Assembly: GCA_038502055.1 (NCBI GenBank)
Contig: JAXRKN010000038.1
Coordinates: forward strand, 1,612,001 to 1,676,000
Source of the DNA: Tanytarsus gracilentus
Taxonomy: Eukaryota; Arthropoda; Insecta; Diptera; Chironomidae
DNA length: 64,000 bases
Direction of reading: 5' to 3'
Shown here: positions 1-13,402 of the stretch, piece after piece
Layout: every line of letters starts with the position of its first letter
How positions within the stretch are numbered: position 1 is the first letter of the stretch
The notes under the pieces: generated by a model
What the model was told of the DNA's origin: nothing
Database searches by the model: none
What the model saw: only the letters and a program-made list of their open reading frames with translations
Made by a program: the position numbers and the translations under genes

Positions 1-707
1 TAAAGATGGTTAACACACTAAAACACGTTTTATGGTTTCCTCAATTCCTCTTTTTTTGCTATATTAGTAACCATCGCCGGTATATTTTTTTCAGCGTTTA
101 TGTGTGCATCTTAAAAAAAAGCATTAAAGTGAATTGAGGAGAGGATGAGAAGAAGAGGACGAGGCGAGAGCGAACTACGAAAATTGAAATTTGATGTTTT
201 ACTGCTACTGTAAAGAAAGGTGCAATCTATCGCTTATATTTCACTTTGCATATGAATGAGGAAGTGAGCATGATTGAGTATCCTTTTTTTGTAAGAAGAC
301 GCTCTCGAGCGAGAGGAAAATTTATGATAATAATAAAGAAAATATCCAAGAAAATTGAATTAGAAGTCATCACACTTGATGATCTTCATTCGTGAGCGAG
401 AAAAATTGATGAAATTAAAGTTCAATGTGCAAATTTCATCAATTAAGTATTTTGAAGTGGGTCGCGAACATTTTTCGTGTAAGTTTATTAAGGTTTGTTA
501 TTTTTTAGATTTTCTTGATAAAAAAAATATTTTCCATCCTTTCGAGTTTATTTATGCTCACTCGAAGTGTTTAAGTAAACATATGCACATTTCATATATT
601 TTTCAGAGTTCTCGTAATTCAATAAATTTAAATTATTTTGACGGCGAAAAGAGGGAAGTCTCAAGTTAAGGTCTATTTGATATATAAAGAAGAGTTCATG
701 AACTCAC
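1..707 (-). other. tai: tai intron downstream of the bHLH exon (partial)
   Basis: This starts at the GTGAGTT donor at 707 and runs off the left edge of the window. The next p160 exon (rest of helix 2 and the start of PAS-A) is not recognisable in these 707 bases on the minus strand. The plus-strand open frame at 376-669 has no family features and reads like AT-rich intron. Confidence 0.75.
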
Positions 708-866
708 CTTTTTAACAACTTCACTCAAAATTGCAGCTTTGTCGGGCTTACATGCGGTCATATCCCGCTTATTAATTTGCAAAAATTCACCCAGCTGTTC
801 AATGTATTCGTTTTCTAATTCGCGACGTCGTTTTTCATTGTTGCATTTATTAATTTGTGATTGAGG
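708..866 (-). CDS. tai: taiman/p160 coactivator, exon encoding the bHLH domain
   Basis: This 159-base exon (53 codons, phase 0 at both ends) encodes the bHLH of a p160 steroid-receptor coactivator. The basic region reads NKCNNEKRRRELENEYI, followed by helix 1 (IEQLGEFLQI), a short loop, and helix 2 beginning KPDKAAILSEVV. The KPDK-AIL junction and C-N-EKRR-E basic region are p160/Taiman signatures. In insects these proteins are nuclear and coactivate the ecdysone receptor EcR/USP; they also partner with the bHLH-PAS juvenile-hormone receptor Met through bHLH-PAS contacts. The acceptor is a pyrimidine-rich stretch ending TTTCAG at 867-868 and the donor is AAG|GTGAGTT at 707. It joins in frame to the exon at 1141-1345. 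In the predicted long protein it covers residues 124-176. The next exons (end of helix 2, PAS-A, PAS-B) are not in the window. Family assignment is very secure; ortholog name is inferred from the close match to the insect version. Confidence 0.95.
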
Positions 867-1140
867 CTGAAATTAAAAATAAAAACAATATTTAACTTTT
901 TTTGTCGCTAAAAAAAGGAGAAAAATAATTTATGGTAAAGAAGGCACACAAATTGCCTCATTAAAAATGGAAGTTGAAGTGGAATTGGATACGAATTTAT
1001 GATACGCTTGACATGATAAAAACAGATGTCAAATTTTGATAAATCTTTGTCCTCTGAGCACGAGAGAGAGAAACAGAGCTGACGAAAGCGCTTGTCGGTC
1101 ATCAGCATAAATTTCAATCAACCCTGTCGTCACAACTCAC
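867..1140 (-). other. tai: tai intron between N-terminal and bHLH exons (274 bp)
   Basis: A short phase-0 intron with a GTGAGTTG donor at 1140 and a TTTTTAATTTCAG acceptor ending at 867. It contains no other recognisable feature. Confidence 0.92.
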
Positions 1141-1345
1141 CTTGTTTTCTGGTTTTCTTCGTATCTTTTTGGTAGCAGCTGGCTGACAGGCCACGTTCGG
1201 TACCACCACGTTCATTATTTTTGAGTGCTGCTGTAGTGACAATTGCGCTGCTGAAGCAATTGATGTGGAATTTGATGAATTATTTGTTGGAGGTAATGTT
1301 TCTGTGATCCATGAGTCGACGGATAAGAGTTCACGTGGGCCAAGC
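1141..1345 (-). CDS. tai: taiman, N-terminal exon upstream of the bHLH
   Basis: This 205-base exon starts with the last base of a split codon and then reads 68 codons without a stop. It begins LGPRELLSVDSWITETLPP, continues through a Ser/Asn/Gln-rich segment, and ends in a basic stretch KKIRRKPENK that abuts the bHLH and may act as a nuclear localisation signal. The acceptor is TTTTATCTTAG (AG at 1346-1347) and the donor AAG|GTGAGTTG (intron from 1140). The alternative frame from the acceptor hits a TAA, so the chosen frame is the only one that stays open into the bHLH exon. The exon 28046-28170 ends with GG, which with the first G here completes a glycine codon (ENAG-LGP), confirming that the two exons are neighbours across 26.7 kb. 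I read this segment as the conserved insect Taiman N terminus; outside the basic stretch it has no domain I recognise. Confidence 0.9.
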
Positions 1346-1455
1346 CTAAGATAAAAAAGATAAAAAATTTGTGTTATTATTAAAACGCATTTTTTTCAAT
1401 TAAATTTAGAGAATTGTTGCGGGCGGCTTTTTTTAAGGTTTCCCATTGAGTTACT

Positions 1456-4400
1456 CACAAAAGGCCTACCGAAAATAAACTTAATTCCTAGCGAGAGAAA
1501 TGTAACTGTTGGCTATGAATCAAAGAAAAATATGATTTTGCGTCTTAAATTACAAAATTGTTGAATATTCTCGATCATATTTCGAGGAGCAGGAAACAAT
1601 TTGAAAGTCTTGAAAAAGTTTAATTTTAAATTTAATTGCTTCAAACTTTTATAATGTTGATAGACGAAATGCGATTGTTGAGTACTAAACAAACTTAAAG
1701 GTGCGGAGTTTGAGAATTTGCGGCACACCTTGTAAACCCCCTAGAGAGCCTCAACTCTTTTTATTTTACGACTAACCCTTAAACCTAAATTGCAACTGCG
1801 AGAACTTTAAAATTACTTTCGAATCCCACTCAACGACGCAAATTGCAAAATGCCAATTAACGATAAATTCTCCAATTTATTTCACATTCCAAAATATTAA
1901 TTTTTCTGTCGCACTCATAGTTGTTGTGTCTCGAAGTAAATATTTGATATAAAATCAAATTACATTTAGACGATTTCCATTTCCAATTTGCCGCACTTGA
2001 TATAATAATAATTTCATGTAGTGAGTGTTCAACAAGACGTGAACACATGTAAAGTGTGTATGAGTGAGAGAGCCATGCGAGGCGCAGAAAAATTATTTAT
2101 TGGGGAGCAAGCGTGTGACGATGAGGGAGGAGCTGGCGATAAGAGATGTCAATAAGATTCCGCTCTTATCTGTCTCCTCAATTTATTCTTCTTCTTTCAA
2201 CTTAAAAATCCATTTACTGGTTTTTAAAGCGTTGAAATCTAAATCCAATGAATTTGCATAAAATTTCAATTATCAACACCGTATGCAGATGCTCCTCTCT
2301 CAGACTTGATTAATGGGCTAAATTTAACGTTTTCACTTTTTATTGGTCAATTATAAATAAAATCCTCATCTAAATCAGTGCATTGCAGAAATTCGAAATC
2401 ACCATAAATCACACAACAGGATTTCCAACTCTTGTGGTCCAATTAATGCAACACTCCAGACGCGATACCGCTCTTTTTTATCCCTTGACATAGATACTCG
2501 AAAAAAATAAATAAATGTAGCATCAGCAATCGATGCCTATTATTATTTGAGTAGTCACTAACTAGGTTGACAAGCACGATAACACACACAAAGCGACATT
2601 ACCGAAATAATAAAAAATTGGTGCCACGAGACATCATTAAATGCTCACTGATAAGATAAAAAAATGGAACACTTTTTGTCCACCCCTTGACTCGCTATTA
2701 TTTGGCAAAAATGACGGAAGTACATGGCGGCAAGTGATGTAATTTATTACAAAGCGAATCAAATTCAAAAAAGCTCTTTCTTATGCAAATTTCTCTGTGC
2801 GCGATAGACACGAAAAAAGTGAAAGTTTTCCTCTAAATATGTTGGCGGCAATGTCTCGACTCGTGACGTCACCATCTAACGCATAATCCAAATTTACCTT
2901 CACGACTTTTATTTTTTTGATATTTGAATTTTTTAAGTTTTCACTCACTCTCACTCGCATGTCTATTCGACAACTATATATTGTGTGTGCAATAATGAAA
3001 ATATAATAAAAAAAGTTAACATTGTGCACACACAACTTAGACCTCGAAGTGAGCTCAGCGCTGTGTGTGTGAGTAATCATTCAAATGAAATAAATTGTGT
3101 CAGTGGGTCAGAGTCACCAGTCGCTTTTTCACTGCTGTTTTTTTTCGAAGCCGAGTAACTAAATGGAAATTTCCTTAAAAAAATGTTGACTTTGAGTGTG
3201 TATCGAGAGCTGAAAGAGAGAAGATTTTATGCACATGCACACTTATGCTTGCCATGCAGTTCTCCTCTCGAGAGCATCGACAGAATGAGGAAAGTACATA
3301 TAAAACGTGTTTATATAAGCACACCGAGGCATGTTAGAGGCTTTTCTCGCCACGAGTACATTTATGATCAATAAATTACTTTATTTATTGTATTTTAGCT
3401 GACTGTTAGCGCACAAGATGGTTTTAGGGTCATAAAAGTATTTTTTTTTTCCGCAACAAAATTTTTTTTGTTTAGACACTAAAAAAATTCCTTCTCCCGA
3501 CTCTTGACATATTTTAGCTTAAGTATTCATAAAACTTAATGAGACATTTTCACGTGAAGCTAATTTTGAGGTTCCAAATGATGTCGTTTGGAAATAACGT
3601 GATGATAAAGTTAATTATAGAGACTTGACTTGAAGAAATTTTTTTATTTTTTGGGAATAAAAATTGGCAACATCCCGAAAAATGTATTAATCGTATGTTG
3701 CTTCACATCGGAGGAGAGAGAAGAAGAAGCAGACGTGGAAAGAGCAGCGGGCGATGAGAAAAGCAAAGATTATCCAACAGCAACCATTACCTAGCATAAA
3801 ATTGTGCATGGAAATTGAAATTTCGCTTTTTATGTTCGAACAAAATGGAAGCGAGGTAATTTTTATACCCTCAGTCCTTCGGTAGAGGCTTCATGTTGTG
3901 TGTGTATGTGTATGGTTAGAAAAAGTGATGAGTTCATTCGGTTACGTAATCAAACGACAATAGCATGCATACGAGATGCTTTGACAAACCATAAAAATTC
4001 AATTAAACCACAATTTCCGTTTTTTATTTCTTTGCTTCTTCCTTTCAAATTTTGAGCACTTGTGCGAGCGAGAGTGTGTGCAAAAATTACTTCCTCGAAA
4101 GTAAAAGTGCCTCAAATCGACAATGCTCGAAAATCTCTCTTTTTATATATTTTTTTGTGAGTGTTGCTAACGTAACATGTCACTTTTTAGACGGTGAAAT
4201 TTCTCTTGCTATTGCCAACTTCTGTTTCGTTAGAGACCGACAAAAGGTGGAATTTTCGACAAAAAAAAATCACCTGCAGATGAAAAATTTTTAAACGCTG
4301 TGTAAATATTTTCTGAAACTAATTTAAAAGTTTTTTTAAATTTGAGAATTTCCATCCCTTCGATAATTTTACATTTCACTTTTACTTCATCCGCCAAATA

Positions 4401-7400
4401 AGCATTTTACTTTGTGTATGACTTTATAATAATTAAGCAATATTGACAACGAACACACGAAAGAAAAGTTTTAAAATTTTTTAGATGTGCACACGGAAAT
4501 TTTCCTTCTTCTTTTTCTGCCATCAAACGACACACGTTTGAGAGGCGTGTGTTGATGAGAAATTTAATTTTAAGTTTATAAGATGAGTCATGTGTTTGCA
4601 TTAGGAACTGAAATAAAAAACTGTTTCTCTATCTCTCTTTGGCGGCCCACAGAAAACTCGCTGCACTTGGACTACTCTCGATTTTATTTTTCTCCTCATT
4701 CGCAGTGATGCAACGCGTGTGCGATTGCGATTAGTGGATCAATGCTAACTTTAACTTCCTTGACATTCAGATTTCTTCTTTATGCGATTGTCGCCAGACA
4801 CACACACGCACACGCTTGCGACAAGTTATCAGGTTTGAAATTCCTTTCTCTCTATGTCTTATCTATCTTGCCATGCAACTTGTTTATTCATTTTGTCTAC
4901 ATTTCACAAATAATTACAAATTCCACGTTCTTGCGTTACGCAACAGTTTTTTTTGAATGCCATGGAATCTTCGGTGTCATCGCCAAAAATGGCAGAAAAA
5001 AAGAGTTTTTAATACATCACGGAATTTCAAACGCAAATTTTTCTCTACATCGACAAGCACATATCATCGAAACAGGCAGTATTAAGTGAATTGGGGTCAA
5101 TGATGAAAAACCGCACAAGAGCTGAATTCTCTCTCAGCACTTACAACACATTGAAACCACAAAAAAATAAATTTGTTTAGCCACGTTTAAAAAATTTATC
5201 ACTAAATTTGAGAATTTTTAAAGTTTCATTTGTTTTAGTACAAAATTTTAGAACTCTCATAAATTTTTTATTTTTTAGAATTAAAATTTGAAATTTTAAT
5301 ACTCAAAAAATTGACTTCTACTTTGCAGAAATCCATGCAAGATTACTAAAAACGGTGACGAAAGCTTTTTAAAATTTGTTTTAAATTTATTTTATTTCTA
5401 GTTCCGAATAGAAAAGTAGGTCATGCATTTGAGACATTACGCAGTTTTTGTCATATCAAATTTCCTTCGGCTTCAAGATTTTTTCATCTTTAAATTCCGC
5501 TTGAGTTGAAATTTTTTTATTCGCAAAAGAAATTCTCAATGCACACAATCACAACTGCTTAATAACTCACATATTTGTATCTCTAGACAAAAAATTGTTG
5601 CGCAAAAAGTGATGGCTAAAAATAGCTTGAAAAGAAAGAAACAAAATATAATCAGCAACCACGATGACAGTTTCATTAAAAGTGAAATTTCCTTGCTTCT
5701 AATTAATTTAGTTTTCGTTGTGATTGCGACGTTGGTGTTGGTTAACGAGAAGAGGAAAGAATTGATTGAGTTTGAGGATACTTTTGTGCACATGTGACAC
5801 GCGACATTGCTTTAATATTAGATAGACTTAAATAATGAAACAGAGCCCATATAAGTCACTTCTAGCTATTGTACAATTCTCATTTCTTTAACAAGCCAAT
5901 TAGCAGCCCATTTAATATTTTTTTTCTTATCGAAGGCTGTTTTCAACAGTTTTCATTTTCCATGCGCTACGTTTCATGGCTAATTGCCTATTTAGCCCGC
6001 ATATTTGCACAAACGAATTAGAGACGCACAAAGTGTTATAAAAAAGTAAGTACCGTAAGGGTAATTCAAGGGTGCGACCTCACTTGAATTATCTCCGAAA
6101 TATTTTTCAACATGTTCTGGATATTTCCAAATAACTTTCACTTTAATTAATCATTTGTAAATGCCTAAATAATTTTGGTCTAACTTTTTGCAAATTAAAT
6201 TTTATGACATAAATTTCTTAGACATTACTGTCTGAAATTAATAAATTTTTAATGAAGAAAATTCCAAACGTCAGACTATTCCCAAGCACGTAGGCAAAGC
6301 AACAGTGGAACTCTTTAATCTCATTGCTGGCCTTGCTCAACAGTGGTTAAAAAAGGACATTATTGGATGGTGAGAAAAAATTGAAAATTAATGAAGTCGA
6401 GAAGATCGCAATGTGTGAGTGGAAAAATTTAGAGTTACGACTCTCGAAGGATCAATAAAATTTCATAATAATAAAGCATGAAGCGAAATGCCAACCCAAC
6501 CAACTCCATAGCGAGAGAACGAAATGGAAAAAATTAAAATTTATACTTTCGATGATTAAGGAAATTTATAAGTTTTCGTTATGGGAAATGTGATGTCGAC
6601 GACAATGGTTTTATGGTTGGGTGAAAAAAGTTTTTAACTTTGTTCTCATTTTTAGAGGCCATATATGAGATAAAAAAAATAAAGTTGGGCGTGTATAAAA
6701 AATTACTTCAAAAAAAAGCTTTTCACTAGAAAAGTCAGAACTTTAAAATTTATCAAGTTCTCAAATCAACACTAAAAAATCTCCTTCGTAATCTCATTAA
6801 AAAAAAAAGATTAATTCAACCATAGGACGATCATGAATCATTTCGTGGAGTTGAGCTTGATGAAAAATGAGCTACTTAATTAGATGAGAGGAAGAGAAGA
6901 GCCAAAACCACACTAAAACACATGCGAACTGTGTCACTGTGTGAATAAAATGAAGCAATTTAATTTATTTTTATTGCCATTTTATTCGTTTGAGATCTCG
7001 CTTGATGGGAAATAAAATTGCAATTATAATTTTATCTTCACTCTTTTTTTTCGCAGGCGATAGCGTTAAACTGAAAATTTATTCACATGAGAAACACCCA
7101 AAACGACATCGCTTATCTGAGAGCTCATTAAATAATTAAGAAATATCTCGTGATCAAAATCGATTATCGTTAGGTCGGCGCCCATGAGAAAAATGTTAAA
7201 TATCGCGTCCGTAATTCACACAAAGTTCCAAATAGCTAGCGAGAGTGATGAGCTGAAAAGCGAAAAAAATGGGTCAACCAGCGAGAAATTGCAAAATCGC
7301 GCGCATCGCTTACAATGAAAAAGCGTTGAAAAATTCATTATTCAAATGACAATTTCGTGATTTCCCTTTTTTGTGAGCGACGACTACATTGTGTGCGTTG

Positions 7401-10400
7401 ATGATGATCATGATGTACTTCTCATGACAAAAAGCGACATTAGGTTTGCTAAATATGGCAACGTGTGACGTCTATGAGTCAGAAGTACTTGAAAAAGTGA
7501 AATTCAAAATTCAAGTAGAAAATTTTAATCGCAATGTTTTTTATAAAATAATTTCAATTGATTAAAGTTTATATTTTTAATTACTTTGGCTGTCATCGCA
7601 TAATCTTACCTTGTTGCTTTACGTCAATAAGTATAATATTGATCGATGTCTAGAGCTTATTTACCGTACTATCATCATCATGATATAAAAACTTTTTCTG
7701 TTTCACTAGACACATCCCCAGACTCTCTCGCTAAACATCTTGCCATCGTCAACCCTCATACTTATATCGATTTAAGTCTCCTCGAAAGTCCGGAAAGGAA
7801 GAAAAGTGTTCACACGTTCTGCCGCAGTCTTTATGTCGTCTAGAACTCATAACATTTGTGAAGAATCAACTCACATACCGAACTTTTATCCCTCTCGCAT
7901 AATCATTTCAATTTTTCTTCACAACATACGAAGAGAGCCTATAAAATTCAATGTTGCTCATACACAACAAGTTTTACGTTCCATGTTTAAAACTTTTTCT
8001 TCTTCTTAATGCACCTCCTCTCTTTTCGCTATACAAAAAATTTCCTTCCTTCTTTTCTTCTTAGCTACCATATGGATTTGTACACAGAAGCAGATCACGA
8101 ACGCAGGTTTTATATTGAAATTGAATGCTCGTAAAATGTCTCAATGGATACGGAATCGAGAAGATGTTGAAAAAAAGGGATATTCAACTTTGGCCCCGAT
8201 TACAATTTATCACATTTTCTAACGCATGAGAGCCGCAAACCCTCACTGAATCAATAAAATTGGCACTTTAAATATTTGATGGTGAATATTGCAAAAGATC
8301 CTTTTTATGTTTAACGTTCAATGGCCCGAACATGCTAGCAATAATTAATAAGTGTCAGAGTCAGATGCTGAAACCAAAAATTCACATTTTGTGTAGAAGT
8401 TTAACTAGCACGCAATTTCTTAACTGTTTTTATCTCTCAGACGATAAGCTCGAGACCACAAACCAGCACACATGAACAATTATGCCGTAATCTAATTTTA
8501 CTCATTCTCTTCCTCTCGTGGTGGTCGATAACGATATTGACTGTAATCGTTTATGATTTTTAAGAACGCATACAGACGGCACCAAGGCAATGGACTTAAG
8601 GTTGATTTTTCTCTAGATTGAAAATTGCAGTCTTCAAAAATAATGCGAATATCACTTAAAGTCACCGCCAATAAAAGTCGCGTCGTGATTAATTGCCTTC
8701 GATGTATTTCAGTCAACAAAAGTTCAAGGACAAATTTTGATTCCGAAAAAAATATCCAACCCGAAAGCAAATTCCCGATTGAAATCCAATTAAAATTTAA
8801 AAACTTCAATTGATCGCTGTATCGAACGAGCCAAAGGAAATCAATTATTCATTCCAGGGCGATCAGTCCGCGAAGCCTAGAGAAGAATTGAAATTATTTA
8901 TGAGTCAAAATATCCAGTAATAATTTACAATTAATTTGCATAGCATGAGCCGAAAAGAATTACTTCGTCTATTTTATGCTCGGGTCTGTGAAAAAATATT
9001 TTTTTTATTTTTTTTAGCATATGGCTATCAAACGCCTAATCTTGACGTATTAATTTATTGCATAAGTAATGAACACGTTCGGCATCCCCGCTGATCAATT
9101 ACTCAACCCTCGATTTTTATGATTAGTTCTGTTGCTCTGGGATGCTTCCTATATTGAAAATTTCCATGGTGATTTCATTAGAGAAAAGGAATTTGTCTCA
9201 AATTTCTCAAATTTTTGCTAATTTGTGCCGATCCTAGCGAAATGACATTTTGATGATAAAAAATATATCGTCGACTGTGTGGTCTCGCGAGCGATACGTG
9301 ATGCCAAAATAATTTTCAATCAGGTCGAAAAACAGAAAATGAGCGAACAAAACAATAAAAATTTTATGTTAAGAATTTTTGTTTTCTGCTGCAGTGAATC
9401 TTTTTCAACTGAATATCAATTTTTTCCTCCGCTTGTGTTTATCGCTCAGTTGATCCACTTTTGTTTCTCGCATCCTTCATCATCGTTCCTCAAATAAGTT
9501 GAGAACTTGAAGAGGTTTATTTTAAAAATTACGTCAAAAAGAGAGAGAAGAAAACGGCAGCAGTTTTTAGAAGAATGAAACGTGTTTAAAAGAATTTTTG
9601 TATGTTTTTAAAAGAATATTTTAATTTTTTAATTGAATGGTGAAAAATTTATAATTTGTTTTTTAAATCTCTGTTTCAAAACGTTGCGATCCATCCTTCC
9701 AGAGAATCGAAGAATATGACTCGCTAGTAAGTGCAAAAAAAGTGAAGACAAATTTGCAAGAAGAGCAAAAAATGGAAAATCATAAAAAAAAATAAATGCA
9801 ATTTTCTAAAATTGCAATCTCTTACAAAACGAGAAATGAATGCAAATTATTTTAATGCACGCTCATCAAATATTTCATATACTCACATAAGAACTACATA
9901 AGCTGAAAAAGGGGTTATGTTGCTGACTTGTGTGAGCGCAGATGAATTTCAAATGAACTTAAATATTTTAGGAGAATATTTGCGTACATTTTACCCCATT
10001 TTATTTTATGGACGAAGCTACAAGAGTTGCATTTTATCTTGCACGATTATAAAAAAAGACATTTTTAACAAATTCCAGTTATTAAACTTTTTTTCTTTAC
10101 AATTTAATTTTTAATCATGCTTAGAACATCGGAAAGAATCAAAATGTACATTCATCGCAGTTTAAATGCACAAAATGAGTTCCATGTAATGAGAAGTTGA
10201 AGATATTTCAACAGCAGATGTTTTACATATTTTGCAGCACGGTGAATTTCTACCACAAGTAAAGAAATCCCGCAAAACTTTTATTTTATTTTATTATCTT
10301 TTGTTTTCAGTGCTCTTCTTCATTTAGTGCGACCACTGATATACCCTGTTCCTTTGCTCTACGCCACAGCATTCTTTCTAAGTCTTGCTGATTTTAAGGC

Positions 10401-13040
10401 GTATAAAAAAAGCGAAAAGGAATTAAAGAAAAAACGCAGAAAAATTTATTTAGGCTTCAGAGTTTGAATAACCCACAAAAAAGTTTGTTCCCTTTATTGC
10501 ATTCGCGGTGAATTAGGATTGCAAGGGATGATCATTAAAATTGTTCAAAAAAAATATTCCCAACACAAATTCGCATACCTTGACAAGTTTCGTTTCTGAT
10601 TAAAAGCAAAAAAACGAAGAATTAAAATCTTTTTTAGAGAGTTATAGTCTGTTAATCGCTTCCCAAGTCGTATTTCAAAAAACCGCCTTTTGCCTTGCTC
10701 CCTCAACTCTCGCAGAAGATATTAAAAATGCATTCGCTAGATGCTCCATACCACATATGGTGACTTAAATTAAATTGGCAGTTAATTAGCTGGAAACATG
10801 CTGCCAAAAATTTATGTATATCATCTTTATGGAAGCAAAAATGAGAGTGGGATTTATCTTTTAGAGTTTTTTTCATACATTATAAAGCCACAGGCTGATG
10901 AACCTCTTTAAATCTTTTTTTGCGCAAATGATGATGATGTTATGCAAAGATTTTTTTCCTCTTCATATTCATGCACTTTCAGATTTAATTATTGTTTCAA
11001 TATACAATTTTCAACCGGCTGACGGTTGTTGTAAGTCTGTTAACCCCCTTTTTCTGTTAATTTTGCACAAGAAAAGCTAAAGAGCAAAAAAGGCGACACA
11101 TTTCAACAGTCAACTGATAAACGTCGCAACTAAATGGGAGATTTTAATTTATTAGCATGCATTTCGTAATTTCTCAAAATATTTCCATGTGTGTGATGGC
11201 ATTCTTTCTATTCTATATTATTTTCCACATTTTGTGGAGCGAGCAAAAAAAGCGTTAGCGGTGAAAACAAATTCATAAATTATGTGTTTTTTTGCTTGCT
11301 TCTCTCGCCATATTTTTAAGACTTACAGGCTAACACAAAACGTTGGAATGATGGTAATGAAATTTATGCACGCGTGTACTATGAGTTGCTCTTTTTTATC
11401 ATCACTGAGTCATTAGAAAAATGCATGCATAAAACATCTAACAGCATCAACTTCAAGGGAGACTTTTTGCTGCGCTCGGCAACTTTTTATTAGCACGATG
11501 ATACGAAATATTTTTTTATATTACTCATAAATTCAACAAAGTTGCATCTCTCGCTATTTCATGTATTCATCTTTTAAATGTAACAAGTAACCATCCATAG
11601 GTTCAACATTGTTGCAATCTTCACTTTTGTTCTCATACATTTTTATAGAAGGCTCTTGTGTCTTAATGGCGACTCTAATGAAACTGGATATTTCATTCTT
11701 TCTTTGCTCATTTTCTGCAAAATGACAAATCACACAAAAGAGAGAGGAAAAATTTATTATTTGATAAAGACGCTTGTGTCGTTTCCTTTCCCTGCTCCTT
11801 TTTTCCTGCCAGTTGAGTTTATGAAGAATTTCTTCTTTTATCTATGAAAAAGATGGCATTCTCGAAGTTGTCTCTCAGCACGACAACGTCAACGACGATG
11901 ACTGCATAAAGAAGGGAGAGAGAGAAAATTTCTTGAACTGCACAGAAGCACTGACATATAAATAATTTATTCGCAATTTAAAATTAAAAAAAGCTTAAAT
12001 TTATATCGCAAGAATTTAGCAATAAATTTTGTAGTGCGATTTTGCTGCCAACTCAATTTTTGCCGTTTTCGAAAGAAGTGAAAAAAATTCATTTGACATG
12101 AGAACAGCAGCATCTGGTAATTTCTAGTTGTCAACTCGTTTTGTACTAGTAAATAAATGTGAAAATTTCAAAGAAATCATCTGCATGCGTCCATGATGTC
12201 ATCGGCTGATGATCGAATCAGCTAGACAATAAATAAAAATACTTAAGAGAGTCTCGCCTATTGTTTGTCATCTACGACTGAAGAGAGAATTACTTCATTT
12301 TTATACTCGTGATCTTGAAGCTAGTTTGCTTGCTGCGTAATTTTCAATGCCAATGCCCTTTAAGCACATGTGTCACACGTCTTGAGATACTTGCTTGTGT
12401 ATATGCAAAGTCGCGCAAAACAAACAATTTTTTCCTCTTACTCGTCACTGCCGTCAACAAAAAAAATTGGCATTAATAGAAGCGAATTTTCATTGCGGAA
12501 AATTACTTTTCTCTCCGATCGCTTCGTGCCAGCTTCAGTGGATAAATTGTCATTGGGAATTAAATTATGGTTCATTAAACACATGTGATACACCACCGAG
12601 ACTTTCGCAAACGTTGATGAAACTTCCTTCCACGTTTTTCTTCTTATCAAACAGCATGATTAAAATAATTCGTTCCGTATGTTTTCAACGTTGCTATGGT
12701 GAGGGTGATTTAACCTCGAGGCATTTTGTGGGCACAATGTGTTATGAACTTTCTGAATATGGCTTCAACCCATTTGATGGAAAAAAATAGAAATTTCCTT
12801 GAGCATAAATTTGTTACATTGTTGAGGAGAAAATTGATTCATAAAATTTCTGATAATTTTCCTATTCAATAAATTTTGATGTTTAAAAAAGTTTGCAAGT
12901 TTTAAAGATAAAAATTTGAATAATTTTTGCTGAAATAGTTTCTGAAAGAATTAAAAAAATTCAAGAAATTCTGAAAGTTTCAAATTTTTAATACTCAACG
13001 AAATTCAAAGCCAAGCAACAATCTTCTTTTAATTTTTTGA
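1456..13040. other. gene-free intronic DNA
   Basis: AT-rich intron sequence with scattered homopolymer A/T runs and GAGAG or CTCTC clusters. A donor-like CAAG|GTAAGATT occurs on the minus strand near 7607 without a matching acceptor or open frame. No mobile element, RNA gene or coding exon is recognisable. Confidence 0.6.
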
Positions 13041-13082
13041 TGTCTTACCTAGAAAGAGAAAAATTGAAATTTTTGGTTAGTA
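13041..13082 (-). other. candidate recursive-splicing (ratchet) site
   Basis: On the minus strand a pyrimidine tract TTTTTCTCTTTCTAG ends at 13049 and is followed immediately by GTAAGACA from 13048, so a 3' splice site and a 5' splice site abut with no exon between. A perfect TACTAAC branch-point match lies at 13076-13082 with its branch A at 13077, 28 bases upstream of the AG. Orientation matches tai. Zero-nucleotide exons of this design are the known ratchet points of very long fly introns: the acceptor is used first and regenerates a donor that is then spliced onward. Here it would split the 26.7-kb intron into about 15.0 and 11.7 kb. All the sequence elements are seen directly; use in vivo is inferred. 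Confidence 0.72.
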
Positions 13083-13378
13083 AAAAGTTTAAAAAATTCA
13101 AAATAAATATTTCATGAACTTTCAATTAAAATCATGACGTCATAAGAAGTAATTTTCACATTGTCTTAATTAGAAACATCTAAATCCATCAAGGCCAATA
13201 AAAACTCATACAAACACATCGCAAAGAAATCAAATATAACACAATCATTAATTTTGATGATGAAATCTCGCGAGAACGCTTTTTCGCACAATTCTTTACA
13301 AGACACGCGAGTGTCTATAGAAGCATGGTTGATGAAAACTGAACGAAAAAGAAATATTCAATTGCGTACAGAAAGCAC

Positions 13379-13402
13379 GAGAGAGAGAGAGAGAGAGAGA
13401 GA
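13379..13402 (+). repeat. (GA)12 microsatellite
   Basis: A perfect GA dinucleotide run of 24 bases. GAGA tracts bind GAGA-type factors (Trl, CLAMP) in flies; no such role is shown here. Confidence 0.95.

Noticed and set aside
3783..3800. Abutting acceptor/donor CTAG|GTAATG on the minus strand
   Set aside because: The upstream sequence is not pyrimidine-rich and GTAATG is a weak donor, so it falls well short of the two accepted ratchet candidates.
12395..12790. 131-codon plus-strand open frame
   Set aside because: It overlaps other open frames on both strands, has no domain or composition shift, and lies inside the tai intron without splice or start support.
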